A stretch of 64,000 bases of DNA from Roseivivax halodurans JCM 10272 (GCF_000521785.1 NZ_JALZ01000004.1:164015-228014), one strand, 5' to 3'; positions 9,224 through 18,328 are shown, counted from the first letter of the stretch. The notes: generated by a model not told the origin, from the sequence alone. Program-made: numbers and translations.

Positions 9224-10354
9224 ATGACGGGAATGTCTGAACAGGGTGCAGAGGCGCTGCTCGGATCTGCCGTGCGACATTCCCCCTTGTCCATCGTGCT
9301 GACGGATCCGCGGCTCGACGACAACCCGATCACCTATGTCAACGACAGCTTCCAGCGGACGACGCTCTACAGCCGCGAATTCGCCCTCGGTAGGAACTGC
9401 CGTTTTCTTCAGGGCGAGGAGACGGATCCCCGCGATGTTCAGCGTATGCGCGACGGCCTGACGGCGCGCGAGCAGTTCGAGCTGACGATCGTGAACCACA
9501 AGGCCGACGGGACCCCGTTCACCAACCAGCTGCTGATCTCGCCCGTGCACGACGACGACGGCGAGGTGGTGGCGTTCTTCGGACTGCAGCGCGAGGTCAC
9601 GGACAGGCAGGCCTCGAGCGCCCGGGAAGACACCGAACGCGCGCGGGACGGCGCCAGCCAGATGCTGCGCGAGTTGCAGCACCGGGTGAAGAACCATCTC
9701 TCGATGGTGGTCTCGATGATCCGGATGCAGGCCCGCCGGGACGTGACACGCGACAGCTTCAAAGCGCTCTCTCGGCGGATCGAGGCCCTGGCGCTGCTCT
9801 ACGAGGAGCTCTTCAAGCTCAATATCGATGGCGGTGAGGACCGCTCGATCGCCGCCGGCGCGTATCTTTCTCGGATCGCGTCCGTTCTCTCCGGCATCGA
9901 GGGACGGGACGCGGTGCGCATCACGATCAACTGCGATGCGGTCGACCTCTCGGTCGATCAGGCCGCGCGCTGCGGGCTGCTTCTCTCCGAGCTCGTGACG
10001 AACGCGCTCGAACACGCTTTCGAGGAACGCGACCACGGCGAGATATCGGTCGGCTTCGGGCTGACCGAAGCGGGCCGGGTGCAGCTTAGGGTCAAGGACG
10101 ACGGGATCGGACTGCCCGAGGGAAGCAACTGGCCATACGGGGCAGACAGCCTTCGGCAGCAGCGTGATCGGGCGGAGGATGCCGCCGGGGGCGCGGACGG
10201 CAGGCTCGACACGACCGGTTCCAATGCGGACCCGGGCGTCGGCGGAAGTATCGTCGTGGCTCTGGCAAGCTCGCTCGACGCCGACATCGACGTCGCCCCC
10301 GTGGGGGACGGCAAAGGCACCTGCGTGACCATCGAGTTCGACCAGGAGATCTGA
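9224..10354 (+). CDS. LOV/PAS-domain sensor histidine kinase (HWE/HisKA_2 family)
   Basis: A 376-residue soluble kinase predicted to sense blue light. Residues about 15-125 form a PAS domain of the LOV type. The flavin-adduct motif GRNCRFLQG places the reactive Cys at residue 59, and FTNQLLISPVHDDDGEVVAFFGLQREVT is the typical end of the domain. A HisKA_2 dimerisation helix follows, with LQHRVKNHLSMV (phospho-acceptor His153). A HATPase domain carries LLLSELVTNALEHAF, VKDDGIGLPEG and a final GTCVTIEF. There is no receiver domain in the protein and no response-regulator gene nearby, so its partner is elsewhere. GAGGGAC about 9 bases upstream supports the ATG at 9224. Similar LOV-HWE kinases (LovK) act in alphaproteobacterial general stress or adhesion control. 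Confidence 0.9.
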   Translation: MTGMSEQGAEALLGSAVRHSPLSIVLTDPRLDDNPITYVNDSFQRTTLYSREFALGRNCRFLQGEETDPRDVQRMRDGLTAREQFELTIVNHKADGTPFTNQLLISPVHDDDGEVVAFFGLQREVTDRQASSAREDTERARDGASQMLRELQHRVKNHLSMVVSMIRMQARRDVTRDSFKALSRRIEALALLYEELFKLNIDGGEDRSIAAGAYLSRIASVLSGIEGRDAVRITINCDAVDLSVDQAARCGLLLSELVTNALEHAFEERDHGEISVGFGLTEAGRVQLRVKDDGIGLPEGSNWPYGADSLRQQRDRAEDAAGGADGRLDTTGSNADPGVGGSIVVALASSLDADIDVAPVGDGKGTCVTIEFDQEI

Positions 10355-10527
10355 ACCGGCTGTCAGTCAAAGGCTTTCGGATATGTTTGCCTGGGCTCCT
10401 GTTTCGAATTCATGCCGGCAGAGGCTGACGGGCAGCGGGTGGACCGGCAAAGGCTGAGAGCGACGGGGCTGCGGATGCGTCAGGTTTCGCAGCCCGCCAA
10501 GAAAGCAAGACTCACAAGGAGGCTTTG

Positions 10528-10707
10528 ATGAGCGAGAGCGACGAGGATTTGCAGTACTTCCGGGAGCAGCTCTACGAGGTCGAGGCCGAGAACCAAAGGT
10601 TGGCTGCCATCCTGCAGAGTGCCCGGGACTTCGTCGACGGCAAGTCGGGCACTGCGATGTCGGCCGAACATGTCGAGCAACTGAGCCGGCTTCTGAACTC
10701 TGCCTGA
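10528..10707 (+). CDS. Small hypothetical protein, predicted coiled coil
   Basis: A 59-residue acidic protein with a strong ribosome site (AAGGAGG at 10516-10522) six bases before ATG 10528. The first 30 residues have heptad-like spacing (YFREQLYEVEAENQRLAAIL), which suggests a short coiled coil. The rest, SGTAMSAEHVEQLSRLLNSA, looks like a second helix. I do not recognise the family. It lies 173 bases downstream of the LOV kinase on the same strand. The good ribosome site and clean frame support a real gene. Confidence 0.6.
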   Translation: MSESDEDLQYFREQLYEVEAENQRLAAILQSARDFVDGKSGTAMSAEHVEQLSRLLNSA

Positions 10708-10958
10708 CAGAACGGCGTCCCTTCGGGGGGCGATATTTTCGGACCTCCATTGAAGGCGAGGCGGGCCTCCCCCACTTCTTTCGAGTTGGGCCGGAGATTC
10801 CGATCAAGATGGACCACCGACAGGCCGGGCACGTGACCGAGGTCGATGAGGCTCTGAGCGTTCGCGCAGCCTCATCGCTGCATCGCGCCTCGTGTAGGTC
10901 GGTCCGTGACGATCTCCGCTCCACCATCTGCAACGCAGCGTCATCATGGGAGGTCGAG

Positions 10959-11096
10959 ATGGCGAAGGGAAAGTCGAAGCGAGGCCGTGAAGAAAAGAAA
11001 CCCAAGAAGATCAAGGAGAAGGTGCTCGCTACCGCCGACTCCCTGAAGGGCAAGACCGTCACGGCGATGACCGGCAAGAACACGAAGCCGGCATAA
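10959..11096 (+). CDS. Very small lysine-rich hypothetical protein
   Basis: A 45-residue, strongly basic protein beginning MAKGKSKRGREEKKPKKIKEK. The ATG at 10959 has GGGAGG about 5 bases upstream; the frame opens earlier (10809) but without a ribosome site. Short MAKG...KKPKK proteins are widespread in alphaproteobacteria and of unknown role. The charge would allow nucleic-acid or ribosome binding, but nothing in the sequence proves this. It stands alone between the 59-residue gene and the RND efflux operon. Confidence 0.6.
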   Translation: MAKGKSKRGREEKKPKKIKEKVLATADSLKGKTVTAMTGKNTKPA

Positions 11097-11436
11097 CCCG
11101 CGAACCGGCCGGGTGCGGCCCGCCGCCCCGGCCGAGAAGATGTCCGATGCGCAGATCGCACGACGGCGCGAGATGCGGAATGTGAGATGTCTCGGCGTTG
11201 GTGTCTCGGTCACTCCCATGGAGTTGCGCTGGAGCGGAATTTGCCAACGTCCTCAATGACAGCGCCTCGCAAGAGATAAAGACCGCGGCGCGTCTTCATG
11301 CGTGTCTGTCTGCACCAGCAAAGAACCATTCGGGCGCCGCAGCTTCCTGCGCGGAGCCTCACATTTCCGCCATCTGAGCGTCATCGCATTGATCTCGCCT
11401 CGGTCGGCCACACCCTCGGCACCTGAACCTTTGAAT
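11097..11436. other. 340-base intergenic stretch without a recognisable gene
   Basis: The stretch separates the lysine-rich small protein from the RND adaptor. I see a GC-rich run just after the small gene (11104-11135) that could fold, and no convincing promoter, RNA or operator. The adaptor frame is open through the last 135 bases, but the N-terminal extension it would add does not resemble the family. Confidence 0.5.
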
Positions 11437-12555
11437 ATGTCAGGCGCGAAGAGATCATGGGCCGTGGGTAAATTTGCTAGGATTCTGGGAGGCACCTGCC
11501 TTGTTGCGGCTTTTGCGGCGGCAGGACTTTTCGGCACCGAATATCTTCTGTCGTCGGAAAGCGCGGCGAACCAGCCGCAGCAGGGCGGACAGCAGCAAGC
11601 GACGCGGGTCGGAGTAAGCGAACCCACACGCCGCGAGTTTGCGACCGAGGTGTCGGCCGTCGGAACCATCATGCCCGTGCGCCAGGTCGACATTGCATCG
11701 TCGGTCGAGGGTCGCGTCACGGAGGTTGCGGTGTCCTCCGGGGCCGAGGTCGAGCAGGGCGAGCTTCTAGCGCAGCTCGACGCCCGCGCCGAGCGCGCCG
11801 CGCTGCGCAGTGCCGAGGCCACGCTCTCGGAAGCCGAACAGAACTTGGCGCGGATCGAGCTCCTGAACGAGTCCAACACCGCGGCCGAGCAGCGGCTCGA
11901 GCAGGCCCGCGCGACCTTCGCCCGGGCCGAGGGGGACGTGATGGCGGCGCGCGCCGCTCTGGAGGACCGGACGGTGACGGCGCCGTTTGCCGGCACGCTC
12001 GGTTTCGTGGATCTCGACGCTGGTGCCTATGTGACGCCGTCGACCACCATCGCCCGGCTCTCCGATCTTTCGGTTGTACAGGTCGATCTGTCCCTCCCGG
12101 AGCGGTATTTCGAACAGGTATCGCCGGGCCAGAGGGTCGAGCTGACCGTTCCGGCGTATCCCGATGCCGGCTTCTCGGGCACGGTGACCGTCCGGGACAG
12201 CGCGGTGGCGGCGGGGTCGCGCAGCTTTGACGTGCGCGCCGAGATCTCGAATGCGGACCGGCGACTCGTCGGGGGAATGTTCGCGCAGACCCGGGTCGTC
12301 TTCGGAACCTATGACGGCCTCGCCGTGCCGGACGATGCGATCATCAGCGAGGGTGCCCGAACCTTCGTCTACACCGTGTCGGACGGGCAGGCGGCCCGGC
12401 AGACGGTGTCGCTCGGCGGCTCTGCGGGCTCCTTGACGGAGGTGACCGAAGGCATCGAGGAAGGCGACCGGATCGTGGTCACCGGCTGGGACAACCTGCG
12501 CGACGGGGCTCCGGTCGAGGTTGCCGAGAATGTGGCCCGCGAGGGCCTGGAATGA
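11437..12555 (+). CDS. RND efflux periplasmic adaptor (HlyD/MFP family)
   Basis: A 372-residue membrane-fusion protein that links the inner-membrane RND pump to an outer-membrane channel. It has one N-terminal membrane helix (about residues 14-34). A lipoyl-like half begins at IASSVEGRVTEVAVSSGAEV, followed by an Ala/Glu-rich helical hairpin of about 70 residues. The second lipoyl half starts at RTVTAPFAGTLGFVDLDAG, and beta-barrel and membrane-proximal domains close the chain. The start is uncertain: the frame opens at 11302, and I chose the ATG at 11437 because the charged-then-hydrophobic anchor begins there. No clear ribosome site was seen. It overlaps the pump gene by ATGA, so the two are translationally coupled. 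No outer-membrane factor gene is in the window. Confidence 0.88.
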   Translation: MSGAKRSWAVGKFARILGGTCLVAAFAAAGLFGTEYLLSSESAANQPQQGGQQQATRVGVSEPTRREFATEVSAVGTIMPVRQVDIASSVEGRVTEVAVSSGAEVEQGELLAQLDARAERAALRSAEATLSEAEQNLARIELLNESNTAAEQRLEQARATFARAEGDVMAARAALEDRTVTAPFAGTLGFVDLDAGAYVTPSTTIARLSDLSVVQVDLSLPERYFEQVSPGQRVELTVPAYPDAGFSGTVTVRDSAVAAGSRSFDVRAEISNADRRLVGGMFAQTRVVFGTYDGLAVPDDAIISEGARTFVYTVSDGQAARQTVSLGGSAGSLTEVTEGIEEGDRIVVTGWDNLRDGAPVEVAENVAREGLE

Positions 12556-15500
12556 CGCTGTCGGACCTCTGCCTGCGCCGGCCGGTGCTCGCCACGGTGA
12601 TGTCGATCCTGATCGTCATCCTCGGCATCGCCAGCCTCACCCGCATGCCAGTCCGCGAATTGCCCGACACGAGCACGGCGCAGGTGACCGTGAGCGTGCA
12701 ATATGTCGGCGCGGGGCCGGGGGTCGTCGACAGCGAGATCACCTCCGTAATCGAAGGCGCGATCTCCACGGTTGCCGGGATTGATCGGATCTCGACCGAG
12801 GCCGAGCTCGGCGGCTCGCGTACCGTCATCACGTTCCGTCAGGATCGCGACATCGACCAAGCGGCCTCGGACGTGCGCGCCGCGGTGCAGGCGGTCTCGG
12901 GCGATCTTCCCGAGGAGGCCGAGGAGCCCGAGGTCGAGAAGAACGACAGCCAGGGCGATCCGATCATCTGGATGACGATGACTTCGGACAGGATGTCGGC
13001 GACCGAGCTCACCGATTACGCCGACCGCTTCGTCACGGACCGGCTCGAGACGCTGTCGGGGGTCGCCGCGGTCAACATCTACGGCGACCGGCCCTATGCG
13101 CTGCGCGTCTGGCTCGAGGCCGACGCGATGGCTGCGCGTGACGTGACCGTGAACGAGGTCAGCGAGGCGCTGCGCAACAACAACCTCGAGCTTCCGGCCG
13201 GTCAGATCGAAAGCTCGTACCGCACCTATCTGCTGCGGACGCAGACCCGCCTGACCGAAGTGGACGAGTTCGAAAACCTGATCGTACGCGAGGTGGACGG
13301 CTTCCAGATCAGGCTCGGAGATGTTGCACGGGTCGAGATCGGCACCGAGAGCGACGATTCCAACTTCCGCTCGAATGGAGAGACGGCCATTGGGCTCGGA
13401 GTGCTGCGGCAATCCTCGGCGAACACCCTGTCGATCTCCTCCGCAGTGAACGAGGAGGTCGGAGCGATCCAGGAGGACCTGCCGGAAGGCATGACGCTGG
13501 ACGTCTCGAGCGACGATGCGGACTTCATCCGCAACTCGATCCGTCAGGTCCTCTCGACGCTCGCCATCGCGGTCGCGGTGGTGGTCGCGGTGATCTACCT
13601 GTTCCTCACATCGGTGCGGGCGACGATCGTGCCGGCGGTGACGATCCCCATTGCGCTGCTCAGTGCCTGCGCCGGCATCGGGCTTGCCGGGTTCTCGATC
13701 AACATCCTCACGCTCTTCGCGCTGATCCTCGCCATCGGTCTCGTGGTCGACGACGCCATCGTCGTGCTCGAGAACATCGAGCGCCGGGTGGAAGAGGGCG
13801 ATCCGCCGGGCGAGGCCGCCCGCCAGGGCGCCAATCAGGTGTTCTTTGCGGTGGTTTCGACCTCCGCGACCCTGATCGCGGTCTTCGTGCCGCTGTCCTT
13901 CCTGCAGGGCGAGATCGGCCGGCTCTTCTCCGAGTTCGGGATCACTCTTGCCATCTCCGTTGCGGTGTCGTCCTTCGTCGCGTTGTCGCTCTGCCCGGTG
14001 ATCGCGGCCCGCCTCCTGAAGCCCGGCATGAACGAGGGGCGCTTCGCGCGTTTCGTTCACAGCGCGACGACGCGGCTCTCGAACGGCTACCGCAGCCTGC
14101 TGGAGAGGGCGATCCGTGTGCCGGTCGTGATCCTCGGCATCGCGGCATTGATGACCGGTATTTCCTGGACGCTTTATCAGCAGCTTCCCTCGCAGCTGAC
14201 GCCGGAAGAGGATCGCGGCGTCTTCTTCGTCAGCGTCTCGGCGCCGGCCGGATCCGCGCTCGGCCTGACCGACGCTGCGGTGAGCGAGGTGGAGGCGCTG
14301 ATCGAGCCCTATCGCGAGGAGGGGATCGTCGACGACGTCATCGCGATCGTGGGTCAATACGGCGAGACCGGCCGCGCCTTCCTGGTGGCGGGGATGTCTC
14401 CCTGGGGCGAGCGCGAGATGGGGCCGCGCGACGTGATTGCCGAATTGCGACCGAAGTTCGAAAAGATCACGCTTGCCTCCATCCGTACGTTTGCGCCCTC
14501 GGGCTTGAATGCGGGCGGCGGGTCCGGGCTCGAGGTGATCGTGACCGCCCCGAGCTTCGAGCAGGCGGCGGATTATTCCGCGCAGCTCGAGCAGGCAATG
14601 CGCGACAGCAGCGACATTACCGGCGTCCGGCGGTCCTACGAGGTCAACACGCCGGGCTACGATATCCGCGTCAACCGCGAACTCGCGCGATCCATCGGCG
14701 TCGAGGCGCGCGCGATCTCCGACAGCGTGCGGACCTTCTTCGCCTCCGCCGAGGTCACCGAGTTCATTCAGCAGGATCGGCAATATCCGGTGATCCTGCA
14801 GGCGCCCGAGGATCTGCGCGCCACGACGGACAACTTGCGCGGGCTGAACATCCGCACCGCGGCAGGCGACCTCGTCCCGCTCGACGGGCTGGTGGAGCTC
14901 GAGCGCCGCGCGTCGGTTGCCGCCTATAGCCGCTTCAACAGGCAACCTGCGGTCGAGATCAGCGGCTCGCCCGCATCGGGTGTGGATCTTGGCACCGCCG
15001 TCGCGACGGTCGAGCGCCTCGCCGGAGAGCTACCCCCCCAGATGTCGATCGCCTTCTCCGGTCAGGCTGAGCAGTTCCAGGAGACCTCGGGGGGCATCCT
15101 CGTCACCTTCGCGCTGGCGCTGCTGGTCGTCTTTCTCGTCCTCGCGGCGCAATTTGAGAGCTTCGTGCAGCCGGTGATCATCCTGCTGTCGGTGCCGCTC
15201 GCCGTCGCCGGGGCGCTGATCACGCTCTTCGCGCTCGGCGAAGCGGTGAACATCTATTCGCAGGTGGGGATGGTCATGCTGATCGGCCTCATGGCCAAGA
15301 ACGGCATCCTGATCGTGGAATTCGCCAACCAGCTGCGCGAGGAGGGCCGCTCGGTCCGGGACGCCGTGATCGAAGCGTCCGCAGTGCGTCTGCGCCCGAT
15401 CCTGATGACGGTCCTCTCGACGGTCCTCGGCGCGGTGCCGCTGGTCTTCTCGAGCGGGGCGGGGGCCGAGAGCCGGTTCTCCATCGGCATCGTCATCATC

Positions 15501-15641
15501 GGCGGCTTTCTCGTCGCCTCGATCCTGACGCTGTTCCTGACGCCGGTGCTCTACGATCTGCTGCAATCGGATCGGGAGAAGGACGAAGCCAGTGCCGGTT
15601 CCGAGCCGGTCTCGAGCGGGGCCGGCGCGCCGGCTTCGTGA
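12552..15641 (+). CDS. RND family efflux pump, AcrB/MexF-like inner-membrane subunit
   Basis: This 1029-residue proton-driven multidrug or solute exporter has the usual 12-helix, two-large-loop layout. Proton-relay residues are present: Asp400-Asp401 in GLVVDDAIVVLEN and Lys916 in LIGLMAKNGILIVEF, corresponding to Asp407/408 and Lys940 of AcrB. The N-terminus LRRPVLATVMSILIVILGIASLTRMPVRELPD is typical. The C-terminus ends with a short Ser/Gly/Ala tail. It forms a two-gene operon with the adaptor (4-base overlap). Substrate cannot be read from sequence. A convergent gene (yebC) follows after 63 bases. Confidence 0.94.
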   Translation: MTLSDLCLRRPVLATVMSILIVILGIASLTRMPVRELPDTSTAQVTVSVQYVGAGPGVVDSEITSVIEGAISTVAGIDRISTEAELGGSRTVITFRQDRDIDQAASDVRAAVQAVSGDLPEEAEEPEVEKNDSQGDPIIWMTMTSDRMSATELTDYADRFVTDRLETLSGVAAVNIYGDRPYALRVWLEADAMAARDVTVNEVSEALRNNNLELPAGQIESSYRTYLLRTQTRLTEVDEFENLIVREVDGFQIRLGDVARVEIGTESDDSNFRSNGETAIGLGVLRQSSANTLSISSAVNEEVGAIQEDLPEGMTLDVSSDDADFIRNSIRQVLSTLAIAVAVVVAVIYLFLTSVRATIVPAVTIPIALLSACAGIGLAGFSINILTLFALILAIGLVVDDAIVVLENIERRVEEGDPPGEAARQGANQVFFAVVSTSATLIAVFVPLSFLQGEIGRLFSEFGITLAISVAVSSFVALSLCPVIAARLLKPGMNEGRFARFVHSATTRLSNGYRSLLERAIRVPVVILGIAALMTGISWTLYQQLPSQLTPEEDRGVFFVSVSAPAGSALGLTDAAVSEVEALIEPYREEGIVDDVIAIVGQYGETGRAFLVAGMSPWGEREMGPRDVIAELRPKFEKITLASIRTFAPSGLNAGGGSGLEVIVTAPSFEQAADYSAQLEQAMRDSSDITGVRRSYEVNTPGYDIRVNRELARSIGVEARAISDSVRTFFASAEVTEFIQQDRQYPVILQAPEDLRATTDNLRGLNIRTAAGDLVPLDGLVELERRASVAAYSRFNRQPAVEISGSPASGVDLGTAVATVERLAGELPPQMSIAFSGQAEQFQETSGGILVTFALALLVVFLVLAAQFESFVQPVIILLSVPLAVAGALITLFALGEAVNIYSQVGMVMLIGLMAKNGILIVEFANQLREEGRSVRDAVIEASAVRLRPILMTVLSTVLGAVPLVFSSGAGAESRFSIGIVIIGGFLVASILTLFLTPVLYDLLQSDREKDEASAGSEPVSSGAGAPAS

Positions 15642-15656
15642 GTGGCGTGGTCGCAC

Positions 15657-15693
15657 CGCGGGGCGATGTCGTCGGCGCAGGACGCGCCCCGCG
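15657..15693. repeat. Inverted repeat between the RND pump and yebC
   Basis: CGCGGGGCG (15657-15665) and CGCCCCGCG (15685-15693) could form a 9-bp stem with a 19-base loop. There is no T run on either side. It may act as a factor-independent pause for the two convergent genes, or be GC-rich chance pairing. Confidence 0.35.
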
Positions 15694-15704
15694 ACGGGCG
15701 CAGC

Positions 15705-16445
15705 TCAGAGCTGCGCCATCACGTCGTCGGAGGCTTCGAAGTTCGTCGTGACGCGCTGCACGTCGTCGTCGTCCTCGAGTGCGTCGATCAGCTTCATCAG
15801 CGACTGCATGCCGTCGAGGTCGAGCTCGGTGGTGTTCTGCGGACGCCAGACGAGCTTGGTGCTCTCGCTCTCGCCGAGCGTCGCCTCGAGCGCGGTCGAG
15901 ACGTCGTTGAGGTCGGTGTCCTCGCACCAGATGACGTGCCCGTCCTCGGAGCTTTCGACATCCTCGGCCCCTGCGTCGATCGCCGCTTCGAGGACCTCTT
16001 CGGACGAGCCGACCGCAGCCGGGTAGATGATCTCGCCCTTGCGGTCGAACATGAAACCGACGGAGCCCGTCTCGCCCATGTTGCCGCCGTTCTTGGTGAA
16101 GGTCGAGCGCACGTTCGAGGCCGTCCGGTTGCGGTTGTCTGTCATCGCCTCGACGATCACCGCAACGCCGTTCGGGCCGTAGCCCTCGTAGCGGATCTCC
16201 TCGTAGGCTTCGCCTTCGCCGCCGGTCGCCTTCTTGATCGCGCGGTCGATGTTGTCCTTGGGCATCGACTGGCCCTTGGCTTCCTTGATAGCCATGCGCA
16301 GGCGCGGGTTCTTGTCGGGATCGGGGTCACCCATCTTGGCGGCGACGGTGATCTCCTTCGACAGCTTGGAGAAGAGTTTGGAGCGCGCCGCGTCCTGCCG
16401 CCCCTTGCGATGCTGGATGTTGGCCCATTTGGAATGGCCGGCCAT
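15705..16445 (-). CDS. yebC: YebC/PmpR family regulatory protein (TACO1-like)
   Basis: A 246-residue cytoplasmic protein of the YebC family, which binds RNA or DNA and in several bacteria relieves ribosome stalling on proline runs or represses transcription. The signature start [14 protein letters not shown] is exact, followed by [23 protein letters not shown] and [15 protein letters not shown]. The length is standard. In many bacteria it sits beside ruvC, but here it is alone, convergent to the RND operon and divergent from the LysE exporter. The last codons lie in a near-perfect palindrome (15697-15717). Confidence 0.95.
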   Translation of the reverse strand: MAGHSKWANIQHRKGRQDAARSKLFSKLSKEITVAAKMGDPDPDKNPRLRMAIKEAKGQSMPKDNIDRAIKKATGGEGEAYEEIRYEGYGPNGVAVIVEAMTDNRNRTASNVRSTFTKNGGNMGETGSVGFMFDRKGEIIYPAAVGSSEEVLEAAIDAGAEDVESSEDGHVIWCEDTDLNDVSTALEATLGESESTKLVWRPQNTTELDLDGMQSLMKLIDALEDDDDVQRVTTNFEASDDVMAQL

Positions 16446-16587
16446 GGTCGTGCCTCGTCGGATGGGAATGTCTGAAATCGACCGTCTCTATAGGGCAGGG
16501 GCAGGGTCCGGGGCAAGCCTCGGGCTGGCAACGCAGATTGTCCCGATGCAAGGTGCCGGTTCGAGGCGACTTGCGGAGGGGTGACGG

Positions 16588-17181
16588 ATGCAGGCGGCGC
16601 TGGCCGGATTTACGCTGGGATTGTCGCTGATCCTCGCGATCGGCGCGCAGAATGCCTTCGTGCTGCGGCAGGGGCTGGCGCAACGTCACGTGCTCGCCGT
16701 GGTGCTGACCTGCGCGATCTCGGACGCGGCATTGATCGCCGCCGGCGTGGCAGGCATGGGCGCGCTCGGGCAGGCGTTGCCGTGGTTCGCTCCGGCGATG
16801 CGCCTCGGCGGGGCGGCCTTCCTGATCTGGTACGGGGCGCGGGCCCTTCTCGCGGCGTGGCGGGGCGGCGCGGCCATGGGCGCGAGCGGTGCGGCGGAGG
16901 GGCTTCGCGCGGCGCTTCTGACCTGTCTCGCGCTCACCTGGCTCAACCCGCATGTCTATCTCGACACTGTGGTGCTGATCGGCGCGGTCGCGGCCGGTTA
17001 CGGCAACCGCCTGGCTTTCGGAGCCGGCGCGGTCGTCGCGTCCTTCGTCTTCTTCTTCGCCCTTGGATACGGCGCACGCGCCCTTGCGCCCCTCTTCGCG
17101 CGTCCGGCGTCCTGGCAGGCGCTCGACGCCATCATCGGGCTCACGATGTGGGCGATCGCGGTCTCGCTGCTTCTTCACTAA
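16588..17181 (+). CDS. LysE/ArgO family amino-acid exporter
   Basis: A 197-residue inner-membrane exporter of basic or other amino acids. The N-terminal signature GFTLGLSLILAIGAQNAFVLRQG and the TWLNPHVYLDTVVLIG motif are typical of the ArgO branch. Six hydrophobic segments fit the family. GGAGG stands about 8 bases before the ATG. No LysR-type activator (argP/lysG), often adjacent, is visible here. The next gene, an EamA transporter, follows on the same strand after about 70 bases. Confidence 0.88.
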   Translation: MQAALAGFTLGLSLILAIGAQNAFVLRQGLAQRHVLAVVLTCAISDAALIAAGVAGMGALGQALPWFAPAMRLGGAAFLIWYGARALLAAWRGGAAMGASGAAEGLRAALLTCLALTWLNPHVYLDTVVLIGAVAAGYGNRLAFGAGAVVASFVFFFALGYGARALAPLFARPASWQALDAIIGLTMWAIAVSLLLH

Positions 17182-17250
17182 CGCCGCCCGGCCACAGCGG
17201 GAGCACGCCTTCCGGCTATCGGCTTGCAACTCAGCTGCACCCCGCGCTTG

Positions 17251-18162
17251 ATGCCCGCCATGAGTGACGCGGCGTATCGGCCCCTTGCGGGCATTCTCTG
17301 GATGATCGCGACGGGGTTCTGCTTCGTGATGGTGACGGCGCTGGTGAAGCTGCTCGGCGGCCGCATTCCCGCGGCCGAGAGCGCGTTCCTGCGGTATCTC
17401 CTGGGGCTCGTGTTCCTCATTCCCGCTTGGAAGCAGCTTGCGGCGATGAAGCTCGGGTCGCGCGGCTGGACGCTCTTCTCGATCCGCGGCGCGTTCCACA
17501 CGTTGGGGGTGATCTGCTGGTTCTATGCCATGACCCGCATCCCGATCGCCGAGGTCACGGCGATGAACTACCTCAATCCGGTCTACGTCTCGATCCTCGC
17601 GGTGCTGTTTCTCGGCGAGCAGATCGCTGCGCGACGCATCCTCGCCATCGTGGCCGCCTTGATCGGTGCGCTCGTGATCCTCCGGCCCGGCATCCGCGAG
17701 CTCGACCCCGGGCACATCGCGATGATCTTCACGGCGCTCCTTTTCGCCGGGTCGTATCTGACCGCCAAGATCCTGTCCGGTGAGCACAGCGCAATTGTCG
17801 TGGTGGCCATGCTGTCGATCACGGTCACGATTGGGCTTGCGCCCTTCGCAGCGGCGAACTGGGTGACGCCGACGCCGGGAGAGCTCGGGATCCTCTTTTT
17901 CGTGGCCTGCTTCGCGACCGCCGGGCATTTCGCCATGACGAACGCCTTCGCCGCGGCGCCGGTGACGGTCACGCAGCCCGTCACCTTCCTGCAGCTCGTC
18001 TGGTCGGTGATCGTCGGCGCCGCGTTCTTCGCCGAGCCTCCCGACCCCTACGTTATCGCCGGGGGCGGGATCATCGTCGCCGCGGTGAGTTTCATCACCT
18101 GGCGCGAGGCAAGGGCCAAGAAGCGCGCGATCACGCCTCCGATCCACGCGACGAAGACCTGA
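17251..18162 (+). CDS. DMT superfamily permease (EamA domain)
   Basis: A 303-residue drug/metabolite superfamily transporter with ten predicted helices and two EamA repeats. The first half includes YAMTRIPIAEVTAMNYLNPVYV and the second FATAGHFAMTNAFAAAPVTVTQPVTFLQLVWSV, both family hallmarks. The substrate is unknown. The start is ambiguous: ATG at 17251 or 17260, neither with a clear ribosome site; the open frame begins with a TTG at 17224. The C-terminal tail is basic (REARAKKRAI). A strong terminator-like structure follows. Confidence 0.85.
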   Translation: MPAMSDAAYRPLAGILWMIATGFCFVMVTALVKLLGGRIPAAESAFLRYLLGLVFLIPAWKQLAAMKLGSRGWTLFSIRGAFHTLGVICWFYAMTRIPIAEVTAMNYLNPVYVSILAVLFLGEQIAARRILAIVAALIGALVILRPGIRELDPGHIAMIFTALLFAGSYLTAKILSGEHSAIVVVAMLSITVTIGLAPFAAANWVTPTPGELGILFFVACFATAGHFAMTNAFAAAPVTVTQPVTFLQLVWSVIVGAAFFAEPPDPYVIAGGGIIVAAVSFITWREARAKKRAITPPIHATKT

Positions 18163-18190
18163 AAGCCCCGCCCGGACCTCGGGTGCCTTG

Positions 18191-18236
18191 ACGGGCTCTG
18201 CCTGTGGCCGGAGCCCGTGCGGGACCGCCTTTTTTT
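18191..18236 (+). terminator. Terminator after the EamA permease
   Basis: ACGGGCTC (18191-18198) pairs with GAGCCCGT (18211-18218). A small GC stretch and a run of seven T (18230-18236) follow. It isolates the bet cluster from the upstream transporter genes. Confidence 0.6.
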
Positions 18237-18310
18237 GCGACACTCTCGAATGATGATCCGCGCGGGTGACAGCAACCGGTCCCGTTTCGGATCGGTATGG
18301 CTCCATGCGT

Positions 18311-18328
18311 TGATTGACGAGTCAATCA
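18311..18328. promoter_or_regulatory. BetI-type operator upstream of betC
   Basis: TGATTGACGAGTCAATCA is a palindrome with perfect 8-base arms around GA. It resembles the TTGATTGA...TCAATCAA sites bound by the TetR-family repressor BetI, which senses choline. It lies 52 bases before the betC ATG, where a promoter would be. The match to BetI sites is from general knowledge of the family; the palindrome itself is direct observation. No betI gene is in the window. Confidence 0.7.

Noticed and set aside
10809..10958. Extended start of the lysine-rich small gene
   Set aside because: No ribosome site at 10809 and an unrelated composition; the strong site is before ATG 10959.
12369..14945. 858-codon minus-strand frame opposite the RND pump
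   Set aside because: Antisense shadow of AcrB-like coding sequence, extremely rich in Arg, Asp and His.
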